This document shows, in pieces, positions 11,153 through 18,582 of a stretch of 41,620 nucleotides of DNA. The stretch spans positions 208,873 through 250,492 of the forward strand of contig NZ_LMHT01000011.1 of NCBI RefSeq assembly GCF_001429025.1, read 5' to 3'. How positions within the stretch are numbered: the first letter of the stretch is position 1; every line of letters begins with the position of its first letter. Below the pieces are notes generated by a model that did not search any database, was not told the origin of the DNA, and was given only the letters and a program-made list of their open reading frames with translations. The position numbers and the translations under genes were made by a program. This DNA comes from Phenylobacterium sp. Root700. GTDB lineage: Bacteria > Pseudomonadota > Alphaproteobacteria > Caulobacterales > Caulobacteraceae.

Positions 11153-11158
11153 TGGCAC

Positions 11159-11590
11159 CCTCCCGTGATGGTGGGACGCTCAGCCCAAGAAAGTGGGCCA
11201 ACATTCATCGGCCGCCATCTTTCCTCCTCGTCGGACGTTTCATCAATCTCAAATTGAGCAATTTGAAAATTCAGTTGTCGGTAGATTGGTTAACGGCCCG
11301 CGTCAGTATCGCTGTGTCGGATCATGTCGATCGCGAGGGCGACCGACTGATCAAGGCTCCGACGCTCCATTTCATGGACAGCGCCTTACTTGCCGGCTTG
11401 ATCTGAGGGGCTAGGAGCCAGGTGCGACCCTCGCGGCGAACCGGGGCGTGCCAGCGGCCGGACTTCTGTTTGCGGATGGGGGCCGTTTCGGGTGCAAAAC
11501 CGGTGCGGTGAGTTGGCGAAAAGGGGCGAATTCCGTCGAAAAATGGCGTAGAAGCTCGCACCCGAATGTCTGACTAACCTACTGAAGTGT
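11159..11590. other. 432-base intergenic region between the large operon and dusA
   Basis: This divergent gap holds no convincing gene; the open frames in it lack family features. It must contain the promoter of the minus-strand two-gene operon and that of dusA. A locally AT-rich patch (about 11240-11295) contains an 18-base palindrome, annotated separately. I cannot assign -35/-10 elements with confidence. Confidence 0.6.
11249..11266. promoter_or_regulatory. 18-base perfect palindrome, candidate operator
   Basis: TCAAATTG-AG-CAATTTGA is an exact inverted repeat of two 8-base arms around a 2-base centre, in the AT-rich part of an otherwise GC-rich divergent region. It lies about 97 bases upstream of the chosen start of the large two-gene operon and about 325 bases upstream of dusA. 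The form fits a dimeric transcription factor. No regulator gene is adjacent, so the binder is unknown. Confidence 0.45.
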
Positions 11591-12619
11591 ATGCTGAAAG
11601 ACGTGAAATTTCAAGCGCATAGGCTGTCTGTTGCACCGATGATGGACTGGACGGACCGGCATTGCCGTGTCCTGCACCGGACGCTGTCGGCCCATGCGCT
11701 GCTCTATACGGAGATGCTGACCACGGGCGCGATCCTGCATGGCGATCGTGAAAGGCTTCTGGCCTATGACCCGGCCGAGCATCCGGTGGCCCTGCAGCTT
11801 GGCGGCTCGGACGCGGCCGATCTTGTGGCTGCGGCGCTGATCGGCGAGGCCGAGGGCTATGACGAGATCAATCTCAATGTCGGCTGCCCTTCGGACCGGG
11901 TGCAGAGCGGCCGGTTCGGCGCCTGCCTGATGCGTGAGCCCGAGCTGGTGGCCGAGTGCATGGCGGCGATGGCCGCGGCGGTGAAGGTCCCGGTGACGGT
12001 CAAATGCCGGATCGGCGTCGATGACCAGGAACCGTCGGATAGCCTGTTCCGCCTGGTCGATCTCTGCGTCCAGGCCGGGGTGAGCAGCTTCGTGGTCCAC
12101 GCCCGCAAGGCCTGGCTGAAGGGCCTGTCGCCCAAGGAAAACCGCGACGTGCCACCGCTGGATTATCCGCTGGTCTACCGGCTGAAGCGCGAACGGCCGG
12201 ACCTGACCATCGTCATCAATGGCGGGATCGCCTCGCTGGACGAGACGCTGGCGCATCTGGAGCAGGTGGACGGGGTGATGCTGGGCCGCGCGGCCTATCA
12301 CGACCCCGCCATCCTTGGGCAGGTCGACCGCCGGGTGTTTGGACGAGGCGAGGATATCGACGCCTTCCAGGCCGTCGAACTCTACCGGCCCTATGTCATG
12401 GGGCAGTTGGCCAAGGGCGTGCACCTGGCCGCCATGACCCGCCACATGCTGGGGCTGTTCCACGGCCTGCCGGGCGCGCGGAGCTGGCGCCGGATCCTGA
12501 CGGTCGAAGGCGTGAAGAGCGGCGCCGGGATCGAGGTGATCGACGCGGCGCTGGCGGCGGTGTCAGGGGCGCAGGATGAGCGCCGTCTGCGTCGCCTCGA
12601 AGCTGGCGAGGCGGCCTAG
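11591..12619 (+). CDS. dusA: tRNA-dihydrouridine(20/20a) synthase DusA
   Basis: A 342-residue flavoenzyme that reduces uridine at position 20/20a in the D-loop of tRNA using FMN and NADPH. APMMDWTDRHCR near residues 15-26 is the DusA signature. EINLNVGCPSDRVQSGRFGACLM (about 93-115, cited for position) contains C112 at the place of the family's catalytic cysteine. KCRIG and VVHARKAW bind FMN and tRNA, and GGIAS and MLGRAAY bind the FMN phosphate. The start ATG lacks an obvious Shine-Dalgarno, and GTG 11603 is a possible alternative. The 3' end runs 57 bases into the oppositely oriented protease gene. Confidence 0.93.
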   Translation: MLKDVKFQAHRLSVAPMMDWTDRHCRVLHRTLSAHALLYTEMLTTGAILHGDRERLLAYDPAEHPVALQLGGSDAADLVAAALIGEAEGYDEINLNVGCPSDRVQSGRFGACLMREPELVAECMAAMAAAVKVPVTVKCRIGVDDQEPSDSLFRLVDLCVQAGVSSFVVHARKAWLKGLSPKENRDVPPLDYPLVYRLKRERPDLTIVINGGIASLDETLAHLEQVDGVMLGRAAYHDPAILGQVDRRVFGRGEDIDAFQAVELYRPYVMGQLAKGVHLAAMTRHMLGLFHGLPGARSWRRILTVEGVKSGAGIEVIDAALAAVSGAQDERRLRRLEAGEAA

Positions 12620-13069
12620 ATAGCTCATGCCGAGCAGGGAGCTTTCCAGCCCCTGCTCGATGACCAGGGCCTCGACATTGTCCAGCCGGGCGCCGGCCAC
12701 CGATACGCGGCCGAGCTTCACGGCCGCGGCCCGGGTCTGACCTGAGGCGGTGACGACCTTGTAGGTGTAGTCGAGCTTGTCGGTGGCGATGCCCAGGCGT
12801 TGGGCGTCGGCCACGGTCAGGGCCACGGCGCTGGCGCCGGTGTCGACCAGGAAGCGCACGCGCGAGCCGTTGACGTCGGCCTCGGCCCAATAGTGGCCGT
12901 CGCGGCCCTTGGCGATCGAGGCCGCCTGCGTCGAGACGGCCTGCGGCGCCATGGCCACCGCTGCGCGCAGTTCGGGGGGTTGATTGCCGCCGCTGATCGA
13001 GGCGAGCGTTTCCGCAGCACCGACCGCCGAGACCGCGCCCATGAGCGCCAACACCGCCAATTTCAGCAT
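12563..13069 (-). CDS. retropepsin-like aspartic protease, exported
   Basis: A 168-residue protein with a clear signal peptide (MLKLAVLALMGAVSAVGAAE). One protease motif follows, D76-T77-G78, in FLVDTGASAVALT. LVIEQGLESSLLGMSYL is a typical second half, with the LGMSFL-type segment of the TIGR02281/clan AA family. As with retropepsins, a homodimer would be needed to build the active site from two DTG motifs. It probably acts in the periplasm or anchored to the inner membrane; the substrate is unknown. GAGG about 8 bases before the ATG supports the start. Its 3' end overlaps dusA tail-to-tail by 57 bases. Confidence 0.85.
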   Translation of the reverse strand: MLKLAVLALMGAVSAVGAAETLASISGGNQPPELRAAVAMAPQAVSTQAASIAKGRDGHYWAEADVNGSRVRFLVDTGASAVALTVADAQRLGIATDKLDYTYKVVTASGQTRAAAVKLGRVSVAGARLDNVEALVIEQGLESSLLGMSYLGRLASFEATQTALILRP

Positions 13070-13199
13070 CTCGATACCTCGCCGTTTCGGCAGACCCGTG
13101 ACCGTTCTCGGTCGTGTTCGGGGCGCAGATTAGGCGGGTTGGGTTTGCAACCCGTGAATCGAAACTTGCCGAAATCCTAACAAGCACAAGCGGTTAAGG

Positions 13200-13418
13200 T
13201 TAAAACATCGCCAACTTTTCAGGGCGGATGCGGCTGCGGCGCTCGGGCAGTTCGGCCATGATGCGGGCGCGATCGTCGTCGGTCAGCTTGGCCCAGCCGG
13301 CGACTTCGGAAAGTTGCCGGTAACAGCCCATGCACAGTCCGCTCTCGCCATCGACGACGCAGACCTTGATGCAGGGCGTCTTGATCGGGGCGGGCGGGCG
13401 AAGCGGTTGGTCGGTCAT
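13200..13418 (-). CDS. DUF1289 domain-containing protein
   Basis: A 72-residue protein starting at ATG 13418; the frame extends upstream, but that part lies inside the thioesterase gene. The motif PCIKVCVVDGESGLCMGC has four cysteines spaced C-x3-C and C-x2-C, followed by YRQLSEVAGWAKLTDDDRARI. This is the signature of DUF1289, small cysteine-motif proteins of unknown role that might bind a metal. It begins two bases after the upstream thioesterase stop, so the two are co-transcribed. No function is established. Confidence 0.85.
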   Translation of the reverse strand: MTDQPLRPPAPIKTPCIKVCVVDGESGLCMGCYRQLSEVAGWAKLTDDDRARIMAELPERRSRIRPEKLAMF

Positions 13419-13420
13419 GA

Positions 13421-13843
13421 TCAGGGGATAGCGTAGGTCACGGTGGCCTGGGCCGCCAGTCGATCTGGCCCCTCGGTCCATAGCCGAATGTCGCAGACCG
13501 CGTTGCGGCGACCCAGGCGCAGCAGCCGGCCTTCGGCGTGGACATCGCCCGGCTTGGCGCCGCGCAGGAAGTTCATGACCAGCGAGCTGGTGACCGCCAT
13601 CAGCTCCTCGCCGACATGGCAGAGCACCAGGGCGTAGGCGGTGGTGTCGGCATGCCCCATCAGGGTCGGCCCCGAAACCAGGTTGCCGGGACGCAGCATC
13701 CCCTCGCGATAGGGCAGGAGGGCGTGGACGCGCCCCGGTTCAACTTCCGTGATCCGTGGAAACAGCTCCAGCGTATTTCCCGGGAAGGCGTTGAAGATAA
13801 GGGCGTTGACGCGGGCCGCGTCGAGTTTGAGCTCTGGGGTCAT
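13421..13843 (-). CDS. PaaI/YiiD-type hotdog-fold thioesterase
   Basis: A 140-residue protein with the layout of a hotdog thioesterase: HALLPYREGMLRPGNLVSGPTLMGHADTTAYALVL in the first half (cited for position) and a beta-sheet tail with GRLLRLGRRNAVCDIRLW. SGPTLMGHADTTAY takes the place of the catalytic helix region in PaaI-like enzymes, which hydrolyse acyl-CoA thioesters. The native substrate cannot be told. It is followed by the DUF1289 gene after two bases, an arrangement suggesting an operon. Confidence 0.8.
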   Translation of the reverse strand: MTPELKLDAARVNALIFNAFPGNTLELFPRITEVEPGRVHALLPYREGMLRPGNLVSGPTLMGHADTTAYALVLCHVGEELMAVTSSLVMNFLRGAKPGDVHAEGRLLRLGRRNAVCDIRLWTEGPDRLAAQATVTYAIP

Positions 13844-13916
13844 TGGTCAAGCTTTGCGGAGCGCGGCGAACATTACAAGATGTTTATGTTATTGGAGTAA
13901 CGGTGCTATTTCATGA

Positions 13917-13940
13917 CAGTATTTTAATGCCCGAATACTG
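13917..13940. promoter_or_regulatory. inverted repeat in divergent promoter region
   Basis: CAGTATT and AATACTG form a perfect 7-base inverted repeat around a 10-base centre, in the AT-rich 174-base gap between the minus-strand thioesterase and the plus-strand small secreted protein. It could be an operator or part of a leader hairpin. Its significance is uncertain. Confidence 0.3.
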
Positions 13941-14017
13941 ATTGTTGCCGGGAATTCATTTGAGTCATCGCGGTCTCGCGAGCAGTTTCCCCTCCAGGAT
14001 CTCGAGGGAGTTACACC

Positions 14018-14335
14018 ATGAAACTGATCGCCATCGCATTCGCCGCCACCGGTATGTTGGCCGCCGCTGGTTCCGCCGCCGCCGCTGTCAGCGACGTCGA
14101 TTTCATCCGGGCCAATCGTTGCCGCGCGCTGGCCGAGGCCAATGTCGCCGAGGTGGACACCGCAGCCATGCAGTCCTTCCTCAAGACCGAACAGCGCAGC
14201 CGCTCGGCCTATGTGCTCGAGCGTGGCAAGGCCGAGTACGACAAGGCTCGTCGCGAAGCCAAGAGCGACAGCGCCGAGCGCAAGGCGCGCCTGGCCGCCG
14301 AGCTGACCGGTCCCTGCCAAGTCTACAAGAGCTGA
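14018..14335 (+). CDS. small secreted protein of unknown function
   Basis: A 105-residue protein with a signal peptide (MKLIAIAFAATGMLAAAGSAAAA, cleavage probably after residue 23). The mature part is about 80 residues, mostly charged and predicted helical (KTEQRSRSAYVLERGKAEYD). Two cysteines, one in ANRCRAL and one in GPCQVYKS near the C-terminus, could form a disulfide in the periplasm. No family recognised. GAGGGAG about 8 bases upstream is a strong ribosome site. A strong terminator follows, so this is a well-bounded single-gene unit, which suggests it is really expressed. Confidence 0.8.
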   Translation: MKLIAIAFAATGMLAAAGSAAAAVSDVDFIRANRCRALAEANVAEVDTAAMQSFLKTEQRSRSAYVLERGKAEYDKARREAKSDSAERKARLAAELTGPCQVYKS

Positions 14336-14368
14336 CGGCTCCCAGCCCTAACCGCCGTCACCTTGATT

Positions 14369-14400
14369 GCGCGCCCGGCTCCCCCCGGGCGCGCTTTTTT
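14369..14400 (+). terminator. intrinsic terminator after the small secreted protein gene
   Basis: A perfect 10-base GC stem (GCGCGCCCGG with CCGGGCGCGC), a 6-base loop and then six T. It lies 34 bases after the stop codon of the small secreted protein gene. Confidence 0.9.
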
Positions 14401-14495
14401 GTTTCGATCTTGCGAAGACCGGCGCTCGCACGGAACCAGCCTTGGCCGTAGGCTTTCTGACTCGGGGTGCGTGGCAGCGGGGCTTGGGTCTGTAG

Positions 14496-15953
14496 ATGAG
14501 CTTCTTGAGGCCTGGCGACACCTGCTGGCGGAAGGCCCGGGCCGCTCGCGCCGCCTTCCTGGTCGATACGGAAGCCTATTTCACCGCGGTTTTCGAGGCG
14601 CTGCGCAAGGCGCGTCGCTCGGTGACCCTGCTGGGCTGGGGCTTCGATCCACGGGCCAGGCTATTTCCCGATGGCTTCGACGGCCCGGCCGACCCCGATG
14701 AGGTCGGGCGGATCCTGGTGGCCCTGGCGCGCGCCCGGCCGGACCTGGAGATCCGGCTGCTGATCTGGAAATCGGCCCTGCCGATCGCCGCCAGCCAACA
14801 GTTCTTTCCGCACAAGGCTCGCGCCTGGTTCCGGGGAACCGGCGTGCAGTTCGTCCTCGACGACCATGTGCCGTTCGGCGCCTGCCATCATCAGAAGGTG
14901 CTGGTGATCGACGACGCGCTGGCCTTCTGCGGCGGCGGCGACATCAGCGTCGACCGCTGGGATACAGCCGGGCATCTGGAGCACGATCCGCGCCGGATCA
15001 TGCCCGATCAACACCATCATGCGCCCCGCCACGAGGTGATGATGATGGTCGACGGCGAGGCGGCCCAGGCCCTGGGCGACCTGGCGCGCGAGCGCTGGCG
15101 GCGTGCGACTGGGCAGGTGCTGCCGGTCCCAGAATCCGTGCCGCCCGAAGATCCCTGGCCGGCGCACATTCCGGCCCACCTGCAGGACATCGACATCTCG
15201 ATCCAACGGACCGAGCCGGAGTGGGACGGGCGGCCGGGCGTCACCGAAATCCGCAAGCTGATGATCGCCTCGGTGCTGGAGGCGCGCTCGACCGTCTATC
15301 TGGAGAACCAGTACTTCACCTCGCCGCTGGTGGCCGAGGCCATCGCCAAGCGGCTCAGCGAGCCGGACGGGCCCGAGGTGGTGCTGATCTCCACCGGCCA
15401 GAGCCCGAGCTGGTTCGACCAGCTGACCATGGACCGGGCGCGTTCGAACATGCTGTGGCGGCTGCGGGCGGCCGACGTCTTCGGCCGCTTCCGGGCCTGG
15501 TATCCGACCACGCCGGCCGGCACCAAGATCATCGTCCACTCGAAGGTCACGGTGATCGACGACAGCCTGGCCCGGATCGGTTCGGCCAATATCAACAACC
15601 GCTCCGGCGGGTTTGACACCGAGGTCGAGATCGCCGTGGAGGCCGGCACCGAGACGCAGGAGCTGTGCATCGCGGCCCTGCGCGACCGGCTGGTCGGTCA
15701 CTTCCTTGGTCACACCGGCGACGCGGTGGCCAAGGCGCGCAAGGAGCGGGGCGGCCTGATCCCGGCCATCGACGCCCTGAACCGCGAGGGGCGGCTGTCG
15801 CCGATCCTGCCGATGAAGCAGACGCCGCTGGGCGAGATCATCGCGACCTACCACCTTGGCGACCCCTACAACGTCACCGACTCCTGGAAGGCCACACGCC
15901 GCCGCGACCTGCTCTACAACGAGCCGCGCCGCCGCCGCTTCATGCCACGCTGA
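14496..15953 (+). CDS. phospholipase D-family protein, cardiolipin synthase-like
   Basis: A 485-residue protein with two HKD motifs: H132-x-K134-x4-D139 in HHQKVLVID and H348-x-K350-x4-D355 in HSKVTVID. Each is followed by the usual small-residue box (AFCGGGDIS and ARIGSANINNRS). This two-motif layout transfers phosphatidyl groups or hydrolyses phosphodiesters. Cardiolipin synthase or a phospholipase D is the likeliest role. No membrane segment is obvious at the N-terminus, unlike ClsA. It converges with and overlaps an endonuclease/exonuclease/phosphatase-family gene by 14 bases. In Escherichia coli the ClsB gene (ybhO) also neighbours such a gene (ybhP), which favours the lipid reading. Confidence 0.85.
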   Translation: MSFLRPGDTCWRKARAARAAFLVDTEAYFTAVFEALRKARRSVTLLGWGFDPRARLFPDGFDGPADPDEVGRILVALARARPDLEIRLLIWKSALPIAASQQFFPHKARAWFRGTGVQFVLDDHVPFGACHHQKVLVIDDALAFCGGGDISVDRWDTAGHLEHDPRRIMPDQHHHAPRHEVMMMVDGEAAQALGDLARERWRRATGQVLPVPESVPPEDPWPAHIPAHLQDIDISIQRTEPEWDGRPGVTEIRKLMIASVLEARSTVYLENQYFTSPLVAEAIAKRLSEPDGPEVVLISTGQSPSWFDQLTMDRARSNMLWRLRAADVFGRFRAWYPTTPAGTKIIVHSKVTVIDDSLARIGSANINNRSGGFDTEVEIAVEAGTETQELCIAALRDRLVGHFLGHTGDAVAKARKERGGLIPAIDALNREGRLSPILPMKQTPLGEIIATYHLGDPYNVTDSWKATRRRDLLYNEPRRRRFMPR

Positions 15954-16671
15954 AGTCCATCACCAGCGGCAGGTGATCGGACGCGATGCGGGTGAGGGGA
16001 TCGAAGGGGGCGAAGACGTCCAGCACCTTGATCTCCGGGCTGACGAAGATGTGGTCGATGCGCAGCACCGGCAGGGCCGAGGGGAATGTCGAGGTCGGCG
16101 ACTTGTTGGGGGCGAGCCGCCGCGCCGCCGCCAGCTTGGCGCACAGGGTGCGGTAGACCACCGAGCTGCCGGTGGCGTTGAAGTCGCCCAGCAGGATGCT
16201 TGGGCCCTCGCGCATCGGGTGGCCGAGCCACGAAGGCCCGGCCAGCCACGCGGCCTGGATCTGCTGTTCCTTCGGCACCAGGCCCAGGTGGGTGTTGATG
16301 ATCTGAACCGGCTTGCCGTCGATCTCCGCCGCCAGCCACACCGCGCCCCGTGGCTCCAGCCGGGGGATGGCCGGGTGGCCGGGCAGGGGGCCGGTCTGGA
16401 TCAGGCGCTCGGGATAGGTGGTGAGGATCGCGTCGCCATAGAGCTCCTCTTCCACCCGCAATGCCGGATGGAAGTGGAAAGCCATCTTCAGGCGCCGGGC
16501 GATCTGGTGGGCCTGGTCCACCCCGCCGGTTCGGGCGCGGCCGACATCCAGCTCCTGCAGGGCGACGATGTCGGGCTGCAGCCGGGCGATCACCTCGGCC
16601 ACCCGCCCGACGTCCAGGCGGCGGTCGGTGCCGACGCAGCGATGGACGTTGTAGGTGATGATGCGGGGCAT
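15940..16671 (-). CDS. endonuclease/exonuclease/phosphatase-family protein
   Basis: A 243-residue protein from ATG 16671; the frame extends upstream to 16728, but MPRIITYNVHRC is the usual N-terminus of the family. Family residues are visible in order: the N of TYNVHRC, the Glu of VALQELD, NTHLGL, GDFNATGSS and the final SDHLPLVMDF with its catalytic His. Members hydrolyse phosphodiester bonds in nucleic acids or phospho-head groups. Adjacency to a cardiolipin-synthase-like gene suggests a membrane-lipid role, as for the ybhP-ybhO pair, but that is inference. Overlaps the phospholipase D gene tail-to-tail by 14 bases. Confidence 0.85.
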   Translation of the reverse strand: MPRIITYNVHRCVGTDRRLDVGRVAEVIARLQPDIVALQELDVGRARTGGVDQAHQIARRLKMAFHFHPALRVEEELYGDAILTTYPERLIQTGPLPGHPAIPRLEPRGAVWLAAEIDGKPVQIINTHLGLVPKEQQIQAAWLAGPSWLGHPMREGPSILLGDFNATGSSVVYRTLCAKLAAARRLAPNKSPTSTFPSALPVLRIDHIFVSPEIKVLDVFAPFDPLTRIASDHLPLVMDFSVA

Positions 16672-16776
16672 GGGGCTCAGCGATGCACGCCGCAGGCGCG
16701 CGGCGCAACGGGTCGAACGCTGGCGCACGGCGAAGGTTCGCGAGATATCTGTTCAGGCAGCATGGAGGGAGCCGCG

Positions 16777-17181
16777 ATGTTGAGCTTGGCGATAGGTTTA
16801 ATGGCCGCGGCCGTTCAGGCGCCCGGCGTTGTTGAACCGTCCGCAGCGCCTGAGACGTTTCAGATTACAGCGCCGCCTTGGCGCAGCCGCGCGACCGGTG
16901 AAGATGTTGCAAGGGTCTATCCGCCAAAGGCACGCCGAGAGCGCGTAGATGCCCGAGTCACGATGGAGTGCCGTGTTGTCGCCGATGGTCGCATGAACGC
17001 CTGCGTCATTCTGACTGAGGAGCCGCCTGGCTACGGCTTCCGGGAGGCGGCGCTCAAGCTTGCTCCGAAATTTCGATTGCACCCGGCGCTTCCCGACGGA
17101 ACGCCCGTCAAAGGGGGCACAATCAAGATCCCTTTGCGGTTCATGGGGCCTTGGAGCAGCGTCACGCGTGGCGTCAACTGA
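16777..17181 (+). CDS. secreted TonB-C-terminal-like protein
   Basis: A 134-residue protein starting at ATG 16777, preceded by GGAGGGA six bases upstream. The frame is open much further upstream, but only as antisense of the neighbouring gene. A short signal-like N-terminus (MLSLAIGLMAAAVQAPG) is followed by a domain resembling the TonB C-terminal fold: VYPPKARRERVDARVTMECRV, then ADGRMNACVI, YGFREAALKLAPKFR and IKIPLRF. Such stand-alone domains are common in Caulobacterales and are often called energy-transducer TonB, although no membrane anchor or Pro-rich stalk is present here. The function is unknown. Confidence 0.75.
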   Translation: MLSLAIGLMAAAVQAPGVVEPSAAPETFQITAPPWRSRATGEDVARVYPPKARRERVDARVTMECRVVADGRMNACVILTEEPPGYGFREAALKLAPKFRLHPALPDGTPVKGGTIKIPLRFMGPWSSVTRGVN

Positions 17182-17203
17182 ACCGCGATAACTTATGCTG
17201 CCG

Positions 17204-17219
17204 TTTACGTAAGCGTCAT
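17204..17219. promoter_or_regulatory. possible LiuR-like (MerR-family) operator upstream of the acyl-CoA dehydrogenase operon
   Basis: TTTACGTAAGCGTCAT, about 78 bases before the start codon, agrees at 13 of 16 positions with the palindrome TTTACGTAAACGTAAA that I recall for LiuR, the MerR-family regulator of branched-chain amino acid and acyl-CoA breakdown. It contains the 8-base palindrome TTACGTAA. The consensus is from memory, and no regulator gene is adjacent. Confidence 0.3.
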
Positions 17220-17296
17220 CTTCACATCGTCACGCGGGGCGTCTATGGTCCGCGCCAACGAAATACGCTGTAAATGCTCACGCCAGGGAGCCCGCC

Positions 17297-18499
17297 ATGG
17301 ACCTCGATTTTTCGCCTGAAGACAACGCTTTCCGCGAGGAAGCCCGCAACTTCATCGCCCAGAACTATCCGCAGGAGCTGCGTGAAAAGCAGAATCGCGG
17401 CGAGGATCTCGGTCGTGAGGACTATCTGTCCTGGCACCGCACCCTGGCGAAAAAGGGCTGGTCGACCCCTTCGTGGCCGAAGGAATTCGGCGGCACCGAG
17501 TGGACCCCCACCCAGAAGTACATCTGGTCCGAGGAACAAGCCCGCGCCGACACCATCGGCATCTTGCCGTTCGGCGTCGCGATGCTGGCGCCGGTGATCT
17601 ACACCTTCGGCACCCAGGAGCAGAAAGAGAAGTTCCTGCCGGGCATCCGTGACGGCCAGGTGTGGTGGTGCCAGGGCTATTCCGAGCCGGGCGCGGGTTC
17701 CGACCTCGCCTCGCTGAAGTGCAAGGCCGAGCGCGTCACCGGCGACGACGGCAAAGAGTACTACATCGTCAACGGCCAAAAGACGTGGACGACCCTCGGC
17801 CAGCACGCCGACTGGGGCTTCTTCCTGGTCCGCACCGACCCGAATTCGAAGCCGCAGGCCGGGATCTCCTTCCTGCTGATCGACATGAAGTCGCCGGGTA
17901 TCGAGGTGCGCCGCATCACGACCCTGGAAGGCGGCCATGAGGTCAATGACGTCTTCCTCGACAATGTGAAGGTGCCGGTCGAGAACCGCGTCTTCCACGA
18001 GAACCAAGGCTGGACCTGCGCCAAGGCGCTGCTGGCCCATGAGCGTTCGGGCATCGCCGGCGTCGCGCGTTCGAAGCGTGGCCTGGAGCGGGTTCGCGAG
18101 ATCGCCACCACCGAGCGTTCGGACGCCGGCGGCCCGCTGCTGGCCGACCCGTTTTTCAAGCGCAAGGTCGCCGAACTCGAGATCGACTTGACGGCGCTGG
18201 AATATACCGAACTGCGCACCCTGGCCGGCGAAAGTAGCGGCAAGGGTCCGGGCACGGAAAGCTCGATCCTCAAGATCAAGGGCACCGAGATCCAGCAGCG
18301 CCTGCACGAGCTCGCCCTGGAGGCCGTCGGCCACTACGGCGCGCCCTACCTGCGCGACCTCGGCCACAACGCCAACATCGGCCCCAGCTACGCCGACGGC
18401 CTGGCCGGCGACTACTTCAACGGCCGCAAGACCTCGATCTACGGCGGGTCGAACGAGATCCAGCGCAACATCATCGCCAAGATGGTGCTGGGCCTCTAA
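17297..18499 (+). CDS. acyl-CoA dehydrogenase, large (PimC-like) subunit
   Basis: A 400-residue FAD-dependent acyl-CoA dehydrogenase that introduces an alpha,beta double bond into acyl-CoA. CQGYSEPGAGSDLASLK is the first signature, KTWTTLGQHADW covers the FAD-binding sheet, and the C-terminus has KTSIYGGSNEIQRNIIAK. The YEGT motif that carries the catalytic Glu in medium-chain enzymes reads YGGS here, as in the subclass of large subunits of two-subunit enzymes. GGGAG precedes the ATG. A second acyl-CoA dehydrogenase follows after 83 bases, so they probably form a heteromer, like the PimCD or FadE28-FadE29 pairs. The chain length acted on is unknown. Confidence 0.88.
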   Translation: MDLDFSPEDNAFREEARNFIAQNYPQELREKQNRGEDLGREDYLSWHRTLAKKGWSTPSWPKEFGGTEWTPTQKYIWSEEQARADTIGILPFGVAMLAPVIYTFGTQEQKEKFLPGIRDGQVWWCQGYSEPGAGSDLASLKCKAERVTGDDGKEYYIVNGQKTWTTLGQHADWGFFLVRTDPNSKPQAGISFLLIDMKSPGIEVRRITTLEGGHEVNDVFLDNVKVPVENRVFHENQGWTCAKALLAHERSGIAGVARSKRGLERVREIATTERSDAGGPLLADPFFKRKVAELEIDLTALEYTELRTLAGESSGKGPGTESSILKIKGTEIQQRLHELALEAVGHYGAPYLRDLGHNANIGPSYADGLAGDYFNGRKTSIYGGSNEIQRNIIAKMVLGL

Positions 18500-18534
18500 G
18501 CGCCGATCGTTTTAAGTTTCACAACAAGCCTAAG

Positions 18535-18563
18535 CCCGCCCCGGACGATGAGCCGGGGTGGGG
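18535..18563 (+). other. GC hairpin between the two acyl-CoA dehydrogenase genes
   Basis: CCCGCCCCGG and CCGGGGTGGG form a GC-rich stem with one G-T pair around ACGATGAG, in the 83-base gap inside the operon. No T-run follows, so it is more likely an mRNA-stabilising or attenuating hairpin than a terminator. Confidence 0.4.
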
Positions 18564-18582
18564 TGTTGCACGGGGAAACCAG

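Noticed and set aside
15856..16776. N-terminal extension of the TonB-C-like gene
   Set aside because: Antisense of the EEP-family gene; ATG 16777 has an ideal ribosome site.
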